From: Bacteroidales bacterium UBA1680
GTDB lineage: Bacteria > Bacteroidota > Bacteroidia > Bacteroidales > UBA932
Assembly: GCA_002320605.1 (NCBI GenBank)
Contig: DCKG01000035.1
Location: forward strand, 16,804-80,803
DNA length: 64,000 nucleotides
Direction: 5' to 3'
Both the position numbers and the translations under genes were made by a program. The notes beneath the pieces are model-generated. The model ran no database searches. It saw nothing but the letters and a program-made list of their open reading frames with translations, and was not told the DNA's origin. Positions 44,832 through 54,640 of this stretch are shown here, in pieces (position 1 is the first letter of the stretch; each line of letters starts with the position of its first letter).

Positions 44832-45715
44832 TTCTGTAGGCTTTTTGCGTAATGAGTGGGTCCCTGCTTCTTAGATTTCTCATCTGGGATGATTGCTGCA
44901 GCAGGAATCTTTTTCTTGTAGGCCCAGATCAAGGCTATTATGCCAAGTACGACAAATGGTATGCTGAGCCACTGGCCCATGTCTAATGCCATGCTCTCCT
45001 CGAACTCAACCTGCGGTTCTTTGATGAACTCAATGAGGAAGCGCATTCCAAAGCAGACTATGAAAAATATTCCTATGAACGTGCCTCTATAGGTCTTATT
45101 GAGTCTCTTGACATAAATCCACACCATGATGAGGCCAAGGATGAAGTAACTGAGCGACTCGTAAATCTGAGTAGGATGTTTCGGCTCGGTCTCTCCCTTA
45201 CGCTCGAAAATAAATCCCCACGGCAGGCTGGTCACGTCACCATATATCTCTGAGTTGCACAGATTTCCAAGCCTGATGAATGCGCCTGCGAATGCGACGG
45301 CTATTGCCAAGTGATCAACGAGCCACATGAAGTCAATATGATATTTCGGGCCGTATTTATGGGCGAACCAGATCATGCAGAGGACAAGCATTATCGCACC
45401 GCCATGGCTCGCCAGGCCGCCTTTCCAAATTTCAAATATTTCGAGGAATCCCTTCCAAGAACCAAAATAATATTCTGGCTGATAGAAAATGCAGTGGCCG
45501 AGCCTAGAGCCTACCAAAGTACCGATAAGAAGGGTGAAAAGCAATGGATCCAGCATCTTCGTGTCTACACGCTCCTTCTGGCAGAACTTGGTGAACATCC
45601 AATAGCCAAGAATGAAACCAGAGACGAATAGCACGCCGTACCATCTTACAGCGAATCCTCCTATCCTGAATATCTCAGGATTCATATTCCAGTGCACGAA
45701 TAGCAAGCCTAGCAT
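44828..45715 (-). CDS. lgt: Prolipoprotein diacylglyceryl transferase
   Basis: A 295-residue inner-membrane enzyme with seven or so helices. It has the Lgt segments WKGGLASHGGAI (essential His), GAFIRLGNLCNSEIYG and HPTQIYES. It moves diacylglyceryl from phosphatidylglycerol to the lipobox Cys, so it acts on the many lipoproteins encoded in this window. The C-terminal 25 residues are a charged tail. It is followed by the HAD gene with a 4-bp overlap. Confidence 0.95.
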   Translation of the reverse strand: MLGLLFVHWNMNPEIFRIGGFAVRWYGVLFVSGFILGYWMFTKFCQKERVDTKMLDPLLFTLLIGTLVGSRLGHCIFYQPEYYFGSWKGFLEIFEIWKGGLASHGGAIMLVLCMIWFAHKYGPKYHIDFMWLVDHLAIAVAFAGAFIRLGNLCNSEIYGDVTSLPWGFIFERKGETEPKHPTQIYESLSYFILGLIMVWIYVKRLNKTYRGTFIGIFFIVCFGMRFLIEFIKEPQVEFEESMALDMGQWLSIPFVVLGIIALIWAYKKKIPAAAIIPDEKSKKQGPTHYAKSLQK

Positions 45716-45732
45716 TTCAAATCATATTTTTA

Positions 45733-45740
45733 CAAAAGTA
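45733..45740 (-). promoter_or_regulatory. -7 box upstream of lgt
   Basis: The minus strand reads TACTTTTG, a perfect TAnnTTTG match, 18 bp before the lgt ATG. No TTTG is seen at -33. Confidence 0.45.
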
Positions 45741-45845
45741 GTAAAATATTCTGAGAAACATGTTTATAGGACACCATATTCAAGTGCAGTCATCAGGTGG
45801 GGATATGCACAAAAAAAGTCCAACATGTTACTGCTGAACTTTTCG

Positions 45846-45920
45846 TGGGAGCTGAGGGAGTCGAACCCCCGACCCTCTGCTTGTAAGGCAGACGCTCTGA
45901 ACCAACTGAGCTAAGCTCCC
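45846..45920 (-). tRNA. tRNA-Val (anticodon TAC)
   Basis: The minus strand folds as a standard tRNA. The acceptor pairs GGGAGCT with AGCTCCC and is followed by discriminator A. The anticodon arm is TCTGC-CTTACAA-GCAGA with anticodon TAC, and the T-arm is GGGGGTTCGACTCCC. CCA is not encoded. Confidence 0.96.
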
Positions 45921-45956
45921 GAACTTTTCCGAAGCCGTTCTCGTGTTTCGGGATTG

Positions 45957-45987
45957 CAAAGATACGACAGATTTTTAATTCTGCAAA
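45957..45987 (-). promoter_or_regulatory. Promoter of tRNA-Val
   Basis: The minus strand reads TTTG (45987-45984), 19 bp, then TATCTTTG (45964-45957), an exact match to the Bacteroidota consensus. The start would be near 45950, 30 bp before the tRNA 5' end. Confidence 0.8.
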
Positions 45988-46150
45988 CTTTTCGGGGAAA
46001 TTTTACTGGATTTTCTTGAATTATGATTCATTGTGCTCATCTCCAGCAACCAAGAGAGGCAATTTGAGAGTGCAGGCCAGCGAACGCAAAAATATCACCG
46101 AGCCATCAATCGACTAGCCAACGACTAGGGATACCGACCGAAGATATTAC

Positions 46151-46188
46151 AGAACGTCTCTTGCAAGTTGCCAAGCAGGAGACGTTCT
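46151..46188. terminator. Hairpin after the alpha-2-macroglobulin gene
   Basis: A 10-bp stem, AGAACGTCTC (46151-46160) with GAGACGTTCT (46179-46188), has an 18-nt loop. Flanks are A/T-rich without a solid U-run, so it may stabilise the 3' end or terminate weakly. The rest of 45988-46150 shows nothing. Confidence 0.45.
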
Positions 46189-46217
46189 TAAATATTGCCA
46201 CAAGCCAAGCCTTTGCC

Positions 46218-49200
46218 TTACTGGGCGGACTTGACCGTGCCACGGTACTTGTCGTTGGCACGATAATGATTCGCATAGAGAGACTCAATGGTCACGACCG
46301 GCGCAATGAATTCGCCCTCGCGTGTTACGTAGAGGTCTTCGCTGACCACAGTGTCTTCCTCCGGATAAACATCATAGAAGAACTCCGTGCGGTCGAACTT
46401 GACATCCCTGTAACCAGACGGAGTGAAGCTCCATGCATTGTAGGCAATCGGGCGGCCCCACCAGCCATACCAGCCAGAAATCTGCTCCACCGGAATGAAG
46501 GCAGCCTCGCGCGGAGCGGTGAGTTTCACGAAACTACGGTTCTCATCGCTATGTATCTTATACTCGGCAGTAACCTTGTCGCCGACGTGCAGCAAAGTGC
46601 CAGGATAAATTTCAAGCTGGGAAACCTTGCCCTCTGCCCCACGGACTTCTTTGTAGAAATGCCTTTCGATAGTAAATCCGTCGCCTGCGGCCTTGATGTC
46701 CCTGATCGGCTTGCGATATGTCTTCACGAGGCGGATTACTTTAGTGGCGAGTACCTCGGAGGAGCCGCTAAGAACTGAGTTGATTCCGTCCACGTAACCA
46801 GGATCGGCCTCCCAATGCTGAGTTTCCTTCTGGAGCATCATCCAGATACGGATTCCGTCAGCGATTTCCTTCGCTCTGGCAGAAGCAGTGGTCGCAGAGG
46901 AGCCTGCTAACGAAACATTGCCAGACGGCAGCGCCGCTACGATATATTCATTTGAAAGTAGGTCACAGAGCATCGAGTGGGCATAGAGTTCGCTCTCGAG
47001 CAGGCCGCGCCATGGCATGACTGCGTTAGGATAGTACCAACCGCCATTCTCGTGCTCTACGGCATATTCAAATAAAGATTGCATGTCGGCTGCCATAGAA
47101 GCATTCATCCGAGAAGTTGCGAAGAGTTTGATTCCCCAAGCTTTGGCAAGGTCGATGCCTCCGTGGCGGTTCACGAGGTTGCTCAGGGTGCTAATCCTGC
47201 GAGCCTTGGAGAGAATCTGTCCTTTCAGTCCCCTGCCATCCTTCGCCGAAGGCACCAGGTAGCCGGCGATATATTCCTTGAAATTTTTGAAGTTTTCGTC
47301 GAATTCCTTCTGACCGCTCTTGGTTGCAGGGTCAACCGCGAATGGGACTTCCGAATATTGCGACCTGACGAATGCGTACTGCTCATTCGAGAGCCAGCCG
47401 CACCAATATGGGAATGCGTCGCCATGGATGAACTGCCTGGCATCAAGGAATTTCACTGCGGCTTCTGCGTTGAAGCCGGAGACCGGAAGCCCACGGCCGC
47501 GAAGCTTGGCAAACCTCTCCAGAAGAACTGCCGTTATCGAGGCATTGGATTTCATTCCTTGGAACCAGCCAAAGCCGCCGTCGGCGTTCTGGCAAGCGAA
47601 TATTCTGGAGATTAGCTCGGAATCAGGCATCTCTACCGTCAGAGAATCGTCAAGCTTGCAAGCGACGAGGCGCACATACAATGCCTCGGAAAGCGACAGC
47701 ACATCTTTCCCGGCAGGCTCTGCCTTGCAAGGAATGGCATCCAGAAGCATCTGGCGGATGTCGATTTCACTATATCCCGCACCATTCGAAGTAGTGCCAG
47801 TAAACTGCCCTTGGAGCATCTTCAATACGGATTTCTCGTCCGAGCCAGGGAGAACCACAGCTGAATGCGCCTCGGTGATGGTCTGGGCAGCATCGTAAAT
47901 CGGAACGCTGACAAGAACTGCATCGGAGAATGTCTTGGCATCATCCTCGAAGACCACCTTCAGGGCAATGTTTTCGAAATCCTTAGGGTCAACGTCGAAC
48001 TCCGCCTGAATCGACTTTCCGGCAGGAACCTTGACTTTCTTAGCGAGCGACGAATATGGTTTCGCGTCGGCAATGGCAGAGCCGGTGCCGGCAGGAATTG
48101 CGAACTGCTGCAGGACAACCCTGCCGTCCACATACTTGTCGGAAGAGTTCGACACTGAGGCGGACAACACATATTTATCGCCTTTGTATAAATATTTCGG
48201 CTCCGCCACTGAAACTTTCACAGGTATGGTGACCACCATCTCCCGGCGAGCCACGGCGTTATGCATCTGCTTATCGTGGGCGAACACCTGCACGACGAAA
48301 GTAGACAGCTTGTCCGACGTAGTGAAATTCATTGAAACATCCCCTGAGGCATCTGAGCGCAGGAACGGCTCGAAAGCAATCGAAGTCGAGAAATCGGAGC
48401 GGACCGGAACATCCTCGGAAACCTCAGCCGAAACCACTTCTGCCTCAGAAAGGCCACGCACGTACACGTTTTTCGACTCTTCGCTAGCATCGTAGACAGG
48501 TTCTTCCGCGGCGATTGCATTGTCCATTGTAGCCATCGCAACCGCCGGAGCTGAAGACCGGCTGAAAAGCTTGGAACGACGCAGCTTCCCATAGCCCACG
48601 ACTACTCCCTCTAAAGCTAAACCAGCGTCGGCAGCGATTCCTCCGTCCGAAACATAGGTGTTAGGATATGCAGCATGCCAGCCCGAAAGGTTTACCGGGC
48701 GCCAGCCATTCGAAGCAATCCTTTCTGAACTCTTATCGAATATGGCAGCGACAGCCTCTGCTGAGGCGCCTGTTTTGAGCGTCAATGAATATTTAGTTCC
48801 GGGCAATGCCTTGTCGGTGAAAGACTTGAACTCGAGTGGCATTTGCAGGTCATTCCTTTCGCGAGATACTTCACGGTTGAACTCGTAATGAGTGCCATTT
48901 CGGAAATAGAACACCAGCAGGCGCACTGCGTCAGGATATCCATTCTTATATTCAAACGAAACAGTCTCAAGCGAACCGGACTCACCTGCCTTGCCAGTCA
49001 AGTGCGCCATCCTCTTTTCCAGCACATTAGACCTATCGTCGAAAAGTTCGACGACAGCCCATACCGGGCCGCAGGAAGCGCCGATCTGCAGGTCGATGTT
49101 CTCGCCGCTCAGCACTTTCCCGTCGGAAGCAGAGCCAGACAGCCTGAAAATGTTCTCTACCTCAGCTGAAAGCACCTTGTCAGGATCAGCGACTTTCAAG

Positions 49201-51692
49201 AGCCTCATGGTAGCTTCAGACCTTAGAGGCTTGCCTGCGGACGTCAGCTGCTCGACGCCGGCCTCTATAGAATATGCTCCCGAAGCCTTGAGCGCAAATT
49301 CTTTAGCCTCACCTGACATGGCTGTCCCGCTTTCAAGCACCTTTCCGGAAGCGTCTTTCAATGAATATTTCACCGGCACCTTTACGTTGCCGCCCGAAGG
49401 GTTGCGTACCGTGAACACCACTTTGGCGACGTCATCGGAAATCAAAACCGACTGGCCATACTTAGCCATGCCAGACAAAAAATATGGAGCCTGATCATCA
49501 GAGTCAAACTGCACAGACCCGTTGGCAGAGTTACGCAGCGACATGCCAAGGTTCAGCGAATTGACTACATAGACAACCTTGCTGAACTCCTGTGTTTCGC
49601 CAGTCTGATCGACGACCTTGACCGTGAATCTGTAGAGATAGTTATCCTTGGCAGGAGGGCAGGAAATCTCGAACGAACCATCAGAAGCAACGTCAACTTT
49701 GCCACCGGACAGTTTCTGGCTGAAATTGCCGACCTCATAGGTAGCGCGCGCAGAAGACAGAGAATGCCCGGAATAACTCTTCAGATGGCCACGGACCGTG
49801 ACAGTGTCGCCCTCGAAATAGAGGGTGTCGATGTCGTCGAAGGTCACGTCGAACGTAGGCAGGACGTATTCACCTACCGTGAGGTAGCAGTCGCTGGAGA
49901 ATTTGCCGTCGGTAATGACCAGGCGGAAGCCACCGTTCCGGCGGTCTTCAGGAATTTCCAATTCGCCTGCCACGGAGCCATATTCATTGGTCGTAAGTTC
50001 CAGCGAGCCAGCCGCCTTGCCTTCGGAATCGATGAGTTCGGCCTTGACTGAACGTCCGGCTGGCATCACTGAAAGTCTCTTGCGCAAATCACCTTGATAA
50101 AGCACGGCTTTGAATTTCACGCTTTCGCCAGGATTGAAAGCCTTCTTGTCAGTCAGGATGTTGCAATATTCCGACTCGAAGCCATCGGAACGCTCAGATT
50201 CCAAACGAGGGTATATATCCTGCCGCGCAGAATTCTTGACGTTCCCATCCGCATCTTTGCAGGAAGCCTCGACGAAGGCAGTCACGTTTTCAGTCAGCTT
50301 GGAAGAAATGACATCAGGGAGCGAGGTGAAGCCGTCCACGGCAACATCCTTGGCACTTGCAACCAGTTTGCCACTGACGTACAGATTCAGGTCGACGACT
50401 TTTTCAGGCTCTCCGCTCTTCCAGTCAGCCACATAAAAATGGAAATCCTTTCCTTTTCCTCGAACGGCTATCGAGAGCCTGTGGCGGGAAAACGCCGCAT
50501 CGCTGGAAATCTTGCCATTCCTGACTCTGACAATGTAATCCCCATCATCCTTGCAATTGAGTTTCACCTTCACGGTGTCTTGCACATAAAAACTCTTCAC
50601 TGGATTGACGACAGTCTTGGTCAGGAGCGGCTTTGCATTCTTTTCATTTCTGGAGAAAGAGAGAACCGCATTCTCCATGTTCCGGAATATTACTAAAGCC
50701 GTGTCTTCCTTTACCTCAATGCTGAGGTTTTTCGATGTGAGATCTTGCCTGAAATAGATAAAATCGGTTCTGGACGCCCAGGCAATCTCGGATTCGATGC
50801 CACCTTTGCTGACATAAGATCCCGACTCATCGTAATATTTCGAAGCCTCGTCGTACAGCCTGCGGTACTGTGCAGAAGCGGCATTCACCGCATCCAGGCT
50901 GCCTTTCTCCACGCCCAGAAGCATGGACTTCGCAAACAGAGAAACCGCCTTTCCAGAATATTCATCAATATATTCATCGCAAAGCGAGATGCACTTTGCA
51001 TGGTCACAATCTTCCAGCCAAGTTACCTTATCGGACATCGACAGGAACTTCAGAAAAGCCTCGGCAGGGTAGGTGCCTTCAACTTCAGACGAAAGTAGTG
51101 GATAAGATTCTGACTCTGAATATCTTCCCATATGCCTTGCCAGTTCATTCCAGAGCACGAACTCATAGTCGTTGCGAATCGCATCCGGAATGAGCCCTTT
51201 CAGCAGCCAGGTAACTGATGAATTATTGCAGCGCGTGTAGAAATCATCCCTCCTGAATGCGCTCAGCTTATTTTTATAAATCTTGACAGAATCAGCCCAA
51301 GAGCCATCAGAACCATTTCTGACGTTAAGAAGATACGTGAGCAACGGGTCGTCATATTCTCCCACAGCCTTGGACAACTCGTCTTCGGCCTTCGTCCTGT
51401 CTTTCCAGTTTTTCTGGGCGACGACATCCGCCTTGCGAGTGACCGCATCGTAGAAATCCCATGCGCAACGCTGATTCTTAGCCTCTTTCGCAATTACAGA
51501 AAGAGCCACCTCTTCCTGTTGGGGGAGGTCCGCCTTCTCAGCCTTGTAATATTTCGACCAGAGTTCGGTCAGTACGTGTCCTTGTTTGTCAGCCTTCGAT
51601 GCTTTTTTCTGATTCATGCCTGAAATTGTCGTCAGTGCTGCGAACCCAGCGATTAGGATTAGAACTAGCGCACTCAGTAACTTTCTATTCAT
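46218..51692 (-). CDS. Bacterial alpha-2-macroglobulin family protein
   Basis: A 1824-residue periplasm- or surface-directed protein. The N-terminal hydrophobic segment (about 4-22) acts as signal or anchor; there is no lipobox Cys. Repeated MG-type beta domains span about 480-800 (DKKAFNPGESVKFKAVLYQGD; EYVLPTFDVTFDD). A bait-like region leads to the A2M central domain (VRSDFSTSIAFEPFLRSDASGDVSMNFTTSDKLSTFVVQVFA) and an alpha-toroid complement-like domain (about 1390-1700). No CxEQ thioester motif is seen, so a covalent protease trap is unlikely. It probably shields cell envelope from proteases. It starts 11 bp after folC and is cotranscribed with it. Confidence 0.9.
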   Translation of the reverse strand: MNRKLLSALVLILIAGFAALTTISGMNQKKASKADKQGHVLTELWSKYYKAEKADLPQQEEVALSVIAKEAKNQRCAWDFYDAVTRKADVVAQKNWKDRTKAEDELSKAVGEYDDPLLTYLLNVRNGSDGSWADSVKIYKNKLSAFRRDDFYTRCNNSSVTWLLKGLIPDAIRNDYEFVLWNELARHMGRYSESESYPLLSSEVEGTYPAEAFLKFLSMSDKVTWLEDCDHAKCISLCDEYIDEYSGKAVSLFAKSMLLGVEKGSLDAVNAASAQYRRLYDEASKYYDESGSYVSKGGIESEIAWASRTDFIYFRQDLTSKNLSIEVKEDTALVIFRNMENAVLSFSRNEKNAKPLLTKTVVNPVKSFYVQDTVKVKLNCKDDGDYIVRVRNGKISSDAAFSRHRLSIAVRGKGKDFHFYVADWKSGEPEKVVDLNLYVSGKLVASAKDVAVDGFTSLPDVISSKLTENVTAFVEASCKDADGNVKNSARQDIYPRLESERSDGFESEYCNILTDKKAFNPGESVKFKAVLYQGDLRKRLSVMPAGRSVKAELIDSEGKAAGSLELTTNEYGSVAGELEIPEDRRNGGFRLVITDGKFSSDCYLTVGEYVLPTFDVTFDDIDTLYFEGDTVTVRGHLKSYSGHSLSSARATYEVGNFSQKLSGGKVDVASDGSFEISCPPAKDNYLYRFTVKVVDQTGETQEFSKVVYVVNSLNLGMSLRNSANGSVQFDSDDQAPYFLSGMAKYGQSVLISDDVAKVVFTVRNPSGGNVKVPVKYSLKDASGKVLESGTAMSGEAKEFALKASGAYSIEAGVEQLTSAGKPLRSEATMRLLKVADPDKVLSAEVENIFRLSGSASDGKVLSGENIDLQIGASCGPVWAVVELFDDRSNVLEKRMAHLTGKAGESGSLETVSFEYKNGYPDAVRLLVFYFRNGTHYEFNREVSRERNDLQMPLEFKSFTDKALPGTKYSLTLKTGASAEAVAAIFDKSSERIASNGWRPVNLSGWHAAYPNTYVSDGGIAADAGLALEGVVVGYGKLRRSKLFSRSSAPAVAMATMDNAIAAEEPVYDASEESKNVYVRGLSEAEVVSAEVSEDVPVRSDFSTSIAFEPFLRSDASGDVSMNFTTSDKLSTFVVQVFAHDKQMHNAVARREMVVTIPVKVSVAEPKYLYKGDKYVLSASVSNSSDKYVDGRVVLQQFAIPAGTGSAIADAKPYSSLAKKVKVPAGKSIQAEFDVDPKDFENIALKVVFEDDAKTFSDAVLVSVPIYDAAQTITEAHSAVVLPGSDEKSVLKMLQGQFTGTTSNGAGYSEIDIRQMLLDAIPCKAEPAGKDVLSLSEALYVRLVACKLDDSLTVEMPDSELISRIFACQNADGGFGWFQGMKSNASITAVLLERFAKLRGRGLPVSGFNAEAAVKFLDARQFIHGDAFPYWCGWLSNEQYAFVRSQYSEVPFAVDPATKSGQKEFDENFKNFKEYIAGYLVPSAKDGRGLKGQILSKARRISTLSNLVNRHGGIDLAKAWGIKLFATSRMNASMAADMQSLFEYAVEHENGGWYYPNAVMPWRGLLESELYAHSMLCDLLSNEYIVAALPSGNVSLAGSSATTASARAKEIADGIRIWMMLQKETQHWEADPGYVDGINSVLSGSSEVLATKVIRLVKTYRKPIRDIKAAGDGFTIERHFYKEVRGAEGKVSQLEIYPGTLLHVGDKVTAEYKIHSDENRSFVKLTAPREAAFIPVEQISGWYGWWGRPIAYNAWSFTPSGYRDVKFDRTEFFYDVYPEEDTVVSEDLYVTREGEFIAPVVTIESLYANHYRANDKYRGTVKSAQ

Positions 51693-51702
51693 ATATTCAA
51701 AA

Positions 51703-53106
51703 TTATCGCTTAATAAATCCCGAAGCCAAGAAATCTCGAATCAGGGGTTCGGCTTCGCTTACAAGATAGGAACTTCCTCCGACATAGACAAGAGGCTTGG
51801 CAGCCTCTCCAGAGAGCGAAATTGCCAGATGGAGCGCACTGGAAACGTCCTGAGCCACATGCAACCTTTCAGTGTTTCTGCCCTGCTCCTTCCAATATTC
51901 CTTGCACATTGAATATAGCTCATCCACAGGAAGCGCCCGCTTGATTGCCGGTGCCGTCAAAACATATGTGGCATTTTCCGGCATCAGGGGCAATATGTGC
52001 GAGAGGTCTTTATCGGCCATGACGGCGTAAACTATTATCAGCGAGTCACATTCACCATTATTAGACATCGACTTCAGCTGGTCGAAATTCTCTTTGAGCG
52101 CCGGGGGATTATGCCCGATGTCCGCAATGACGAGAGGCCGGCTCGACACTCTCTCCCATCTGCCGTGGAAGTCCATGCGGGAAGCAGTGTGCTCCAAGGC
52201 ATTCGCCAACATGTTCCCATCTTTCAGCCTTGAATATTCCGCCAGTCCGGCTTGCCTATTCATCAAAATGTCCACGGCAGCGAGAACTGTGCGTAGATTT
52301 TTCTCTTGATACCAGCCTTGCAAATCCATGTTTTGGGGGACATCTGGATTCCAGAGCGACGGGACAGCATCCTGAGCGAAGGTCAGCGGGCAAAAATCTT
52401 TTGCCTTCGCCTCGAAAACCGGACGCGTTTCCGGAAGATACTCCCCAACAAGGGCAGGAACGCCTTTCTTGAATATGCCAGCCTTCTCGCCTGCGATTGC
52501 CGCTAGGGTGTGCCCTAGCAGGTCACAATGGTCCATCCCTATGCTCGTAACTATGGACAGATCCGGGGTTATGATGTTCGTGCTGTCCAAGCGCCCCCCA
52601 AGCCCGACCTCGACCACGGCAACGTCAACGTGGATGTCTGAGAACCATTTGAATGCCATGCCTGTCGTTATCTCGAAGAACGAAAGGTCCAGACTCTCGA
52701 AATCAGCCTTGTACCTCTGGAGAAAATCAAAGACATATTCTTTGGAAACCATCTCCGTTCGTCCTCCTTGGGATACAGCCGAATCTGGGATCCACACCCT
52801 CATCCTCTCCCGGAAATCCACCAGGTGCGGAGAGGTGTAAAGTCCAACCTTCAGTCCCGTAGAGCCAAGCACCGAAGCCAGCATATTCGCCACAGAACCT
52901 TTCCCATTCGTTCCTGCCACATGTATGCTCCTCCAATCCTCGTGTGGATTCCCGAGGATGGCCTCGAACTTCAGCAGGTGCTCCAGCCCGGGCTTGTAGG
53001 CTCCTTCCTTCGCACCAAAGCCAACATTCTGAATTGATGGGAAACGACTGAAGATGGCATTCAGAGCATCATTATATTCTTTTTCAGAGTAATTCGACAT
53101 ATTCAT
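51703..53106 (-). CDS. folC: Bifunctional folylpolyglutamate/dihydrofolate synthase
   Basis: A 467-residue Mur-ligase-fold enzyme. It has the P-loop HVAGTNGKGSVANMLASVL (about 62-80), FFEITTGMAFKWF, VEVGLGGRLDSTN and HCDLLGHTLAAIAGEKAGIFK. The C-terminal ligase domain has VIADIGHNPPALKEN. It adds glutamate to dihydropteroate and to folates. The ATG sits in ATGAATATGTCG, so translation could begin at either Met. It leads a two-gene unit with the alpha-2-macroglobulin. Confidence 0.95.
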   Translation of the reverse strand: MNMSNYSEKEYNDALNAIFSRFPSIQNVGFGAKEGAYKPGLEHLLKFEAILGNPHEDWRSIHVAGTNGKGSVANMLASVLGSTGLKVGLYTSPHLVDFRERMRVWIPDSAVSQGGRTEMVSKEYVFDFLQRYKADFESLDLSFFEITTGMAFKWFSDIHVDVAVVEVGLGGRLDSTNIITPDLSIVTSIGMDHCDLLGHTLAAIAGEKAGIFKKGVPALVGEYLPETRPVFEAKAKDFCPLTFAQDAVPSLWNPDVPQNMDLQGWYQEKNLRTVLAAVDILMNRQAGLAEYSRLKDGNMLANALEHTASRMDFHGRWERVSSRPLVIADIGHNPPALKENFDQLKSMSNNGECDSLIIVYAVMADKDLSHILPLMPENATYVLTAPAIKRALPVDELYSMCKEYWKEQGRNTERLHVAQDVSSALHLAISLSGEAAKPLVYVGGSSYLVSEAEPLIRDFLASGFIKR

Positions 53107-53162
53107 AAAATTCCACGGCGGCAGCCTCTAAGATTTCTCTATGGCAGCCGTTAAATACCAAG

Positions 53163-53170
53163 CAAATTTA
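53163..53170 (-). promoter_or_regulatory. -7 box of the folC unit
   Basis: The minus strand reads TAAATTTG, a perfect TAnnTTTG match, 57 bp before folC. No -33 TTTG at the usual spacing. The rest of the 309-bp divergent gap 53107-53415 holds only the promoter for the plus-strand gene. Confidence 0.5.
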
Positions 53171-53366
53171 CTATTTTCGTAACATACTTGATTAAGGAAG
53201 CAAAAACGAAATTAATCATTCGGCAGCCGGAACAGTATCGGGAACAACACTGTTGAAACCGTTGGGTGTGACACATCACCCATCTGTCCAGATTTCGCTC
53301 CGCCACCTGCAATTGAAAATCAACCTCCATAAGCATACAGGTGACGGGGCGGTTTCAAGTTTTGTC

Positions 53367-53397
53367 TTTGAACTGAAAGTAAAATTTCTTACTTTTA
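53367..53397 (+). promoter_or_regulatory. Promoter of the hypothetical-PhoH unit
   Basis: TTTG at 53367-53370, 19 bp, then TACTTTTA at 53390-53397. A start near 53404 gives a short leader to the ATG at 53416. The -7 box is identical to the one in the invertible segment at 21461. Confidence 0.65.
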
Positions 53398-53415
53398 CAG
53401 AGTTATTCACGAATA

Positions 53416-54612
53416 ATGAAAGGAAACACTTCTGCACTCAATTCTACCTATGTCATCGACGGCGTAACGATGGATCTTACCCCTGCCGAGATTCTCGACG
53501 ACTGCCTTCGCATGCCCCAGAGCGAGGCCAAGAGCAGTCCTGCATCAGAGCAATCGACGAAAACTGCTTTCGATCCGATCGTGGACGAGACTACGGATCC
53601 GTCCCCAACCCTCAGCCCAATAGACGACATCAGCCCCGAGAAATGTCTGGAGAAGGTAATGCCTCTGCTGGGATCCCCAACGGGATGCGCATCGTGCTAT
53701 TCAGGACCTTACACTAAAGGGATAATCGCCAAGACGTTGCTGGACTGCCTCTGGATGCACGGGCATTTCAGGCTCAGCGACCTTCTTCTGGCTGCCAGAT
53801 GGAGATGGATGACAAAGCCTCTGGGCAACATGGCGGGCTTCTACTCTTCCGTCGAAGCTGCCTCGGAATACATGCAAGGCTTAGGGATAGGGCTGAAAGA
53901 ATATTCTTTCAAGGAGAGTGACAAGGCCTGCTGCGTAGACTTCAAGGTCGGCACGATTTCAAGAAACGCCAGCAATATAATTGAATATGACGACGAGGAG
54001 GTTTACGATCTCTCAGGAAACGACCCATTTGGAAGCGACCACCCTTCAATAGGCACGCGCCGTGCGATTCCCTGCAAGCTTGCGGCAGATCCGGACAGCT
54101 GGCTCATCTACGTGCCTTTCGACACCTGCGATTTCAGGCTAGGCAATTCGCTATTGGGCAAGGCGCTTGGGAAGAGCCTCGATATATTCCCGGAACTCGG
54201 AGATGCCGACTACTTCATAGACTGCTTTGAAGTCGTGAGAGAGTTCGTGGAAGACAGAATAGCTGTCTCCGCAATTTCCGTGGCAGGCGGAGGACTGCTA
54301 TCGGCATTGAAGCTGATGTGTTCTGATGGCATCGGAGCCACGGTGGACATAAACGGAATCATGAATTCCTACGATGAGAAGAATGAGTTCAGGGTACTGT
54401 TCTCCGAGATTCCAGGAGTTCTGCTCCAGGTGAAAGATGCCGATTACGACTATATAGATGCCGAATTCATGCTTCAGGACGTGGCTTATTACCCCATCGG
54501 ACACCCGATCCTGAATCAGGACAAAATCGCCATCAAGAACGTCAGAAATCCGAAAATATCCGACATCCTGCTCTCCCTCATGAACAGTCAGGCATCTGAA
54601 GGAGAGGATTGA
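53416..54612 (+). CDS. Conserved-looking protein of unknown function upstream of phoH
   Basis: A 398-residue protein that I do not recognise. There is no signal peptide or membrane segment. The first 90 residues are Ser/Asp/Pro-rich and likely flexible. A compact domain appears to begin near CLEKVMPLLGSPTGCASC, with a Trp/Arg-rich helix (LLLAARWRWMTKPLG) and mixed strands to the end. Several Cys pairs are present but not in a known metal motif. Codon use matches its neighbours. It has its own promoter and is followed after 28 bp by the PhoH gene, so the two are probably expressed together. Confidence 0.8.
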   Translation: MKGNTSALNSTYVIDGVTMDLTPAEILDDCLRMPQSEAKSSPASEQSTKTAFDPIVDETTDPSPTLSPIDDISPEKCLEKVMPLLGSPTGCASCYSGPYTKGIIAKTLLDCLWMHGHFRLSDLLLAARWRWMTKPLGNMAGFYSSVEAASEYMQGLGIGLKEYSFKESDKACCVDFKVGTISRNASNIIEYDDEEVYDLSGNDPFGSDHPSIGTRRAIPCKLAADPDSWLIYVPFDTCDFRLGNSLLGKALGKSLDIFPELGDADYFIDCFEVVREFVEDRIAVSAISVAGGGLLSALKLMCSDGIGATVDINGIMNSYDEKNEFRVLFSEIPGVLLQVKDADYDYIDAEFMLQDVAYYPIGHPILNQDKIAIKNVRNPKISDILLSLMNSQASEGED

Positions 54613-54640
54613 TTAACCTGCTGGTGAAATAATATATCAA

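Noticed and set aside
53151..53336. 61-residue minus-strand ORF in the folC upstream gap
   Set aside because: Cys/Arg-rich translation without coding character; it overlaps the folC promoter box.
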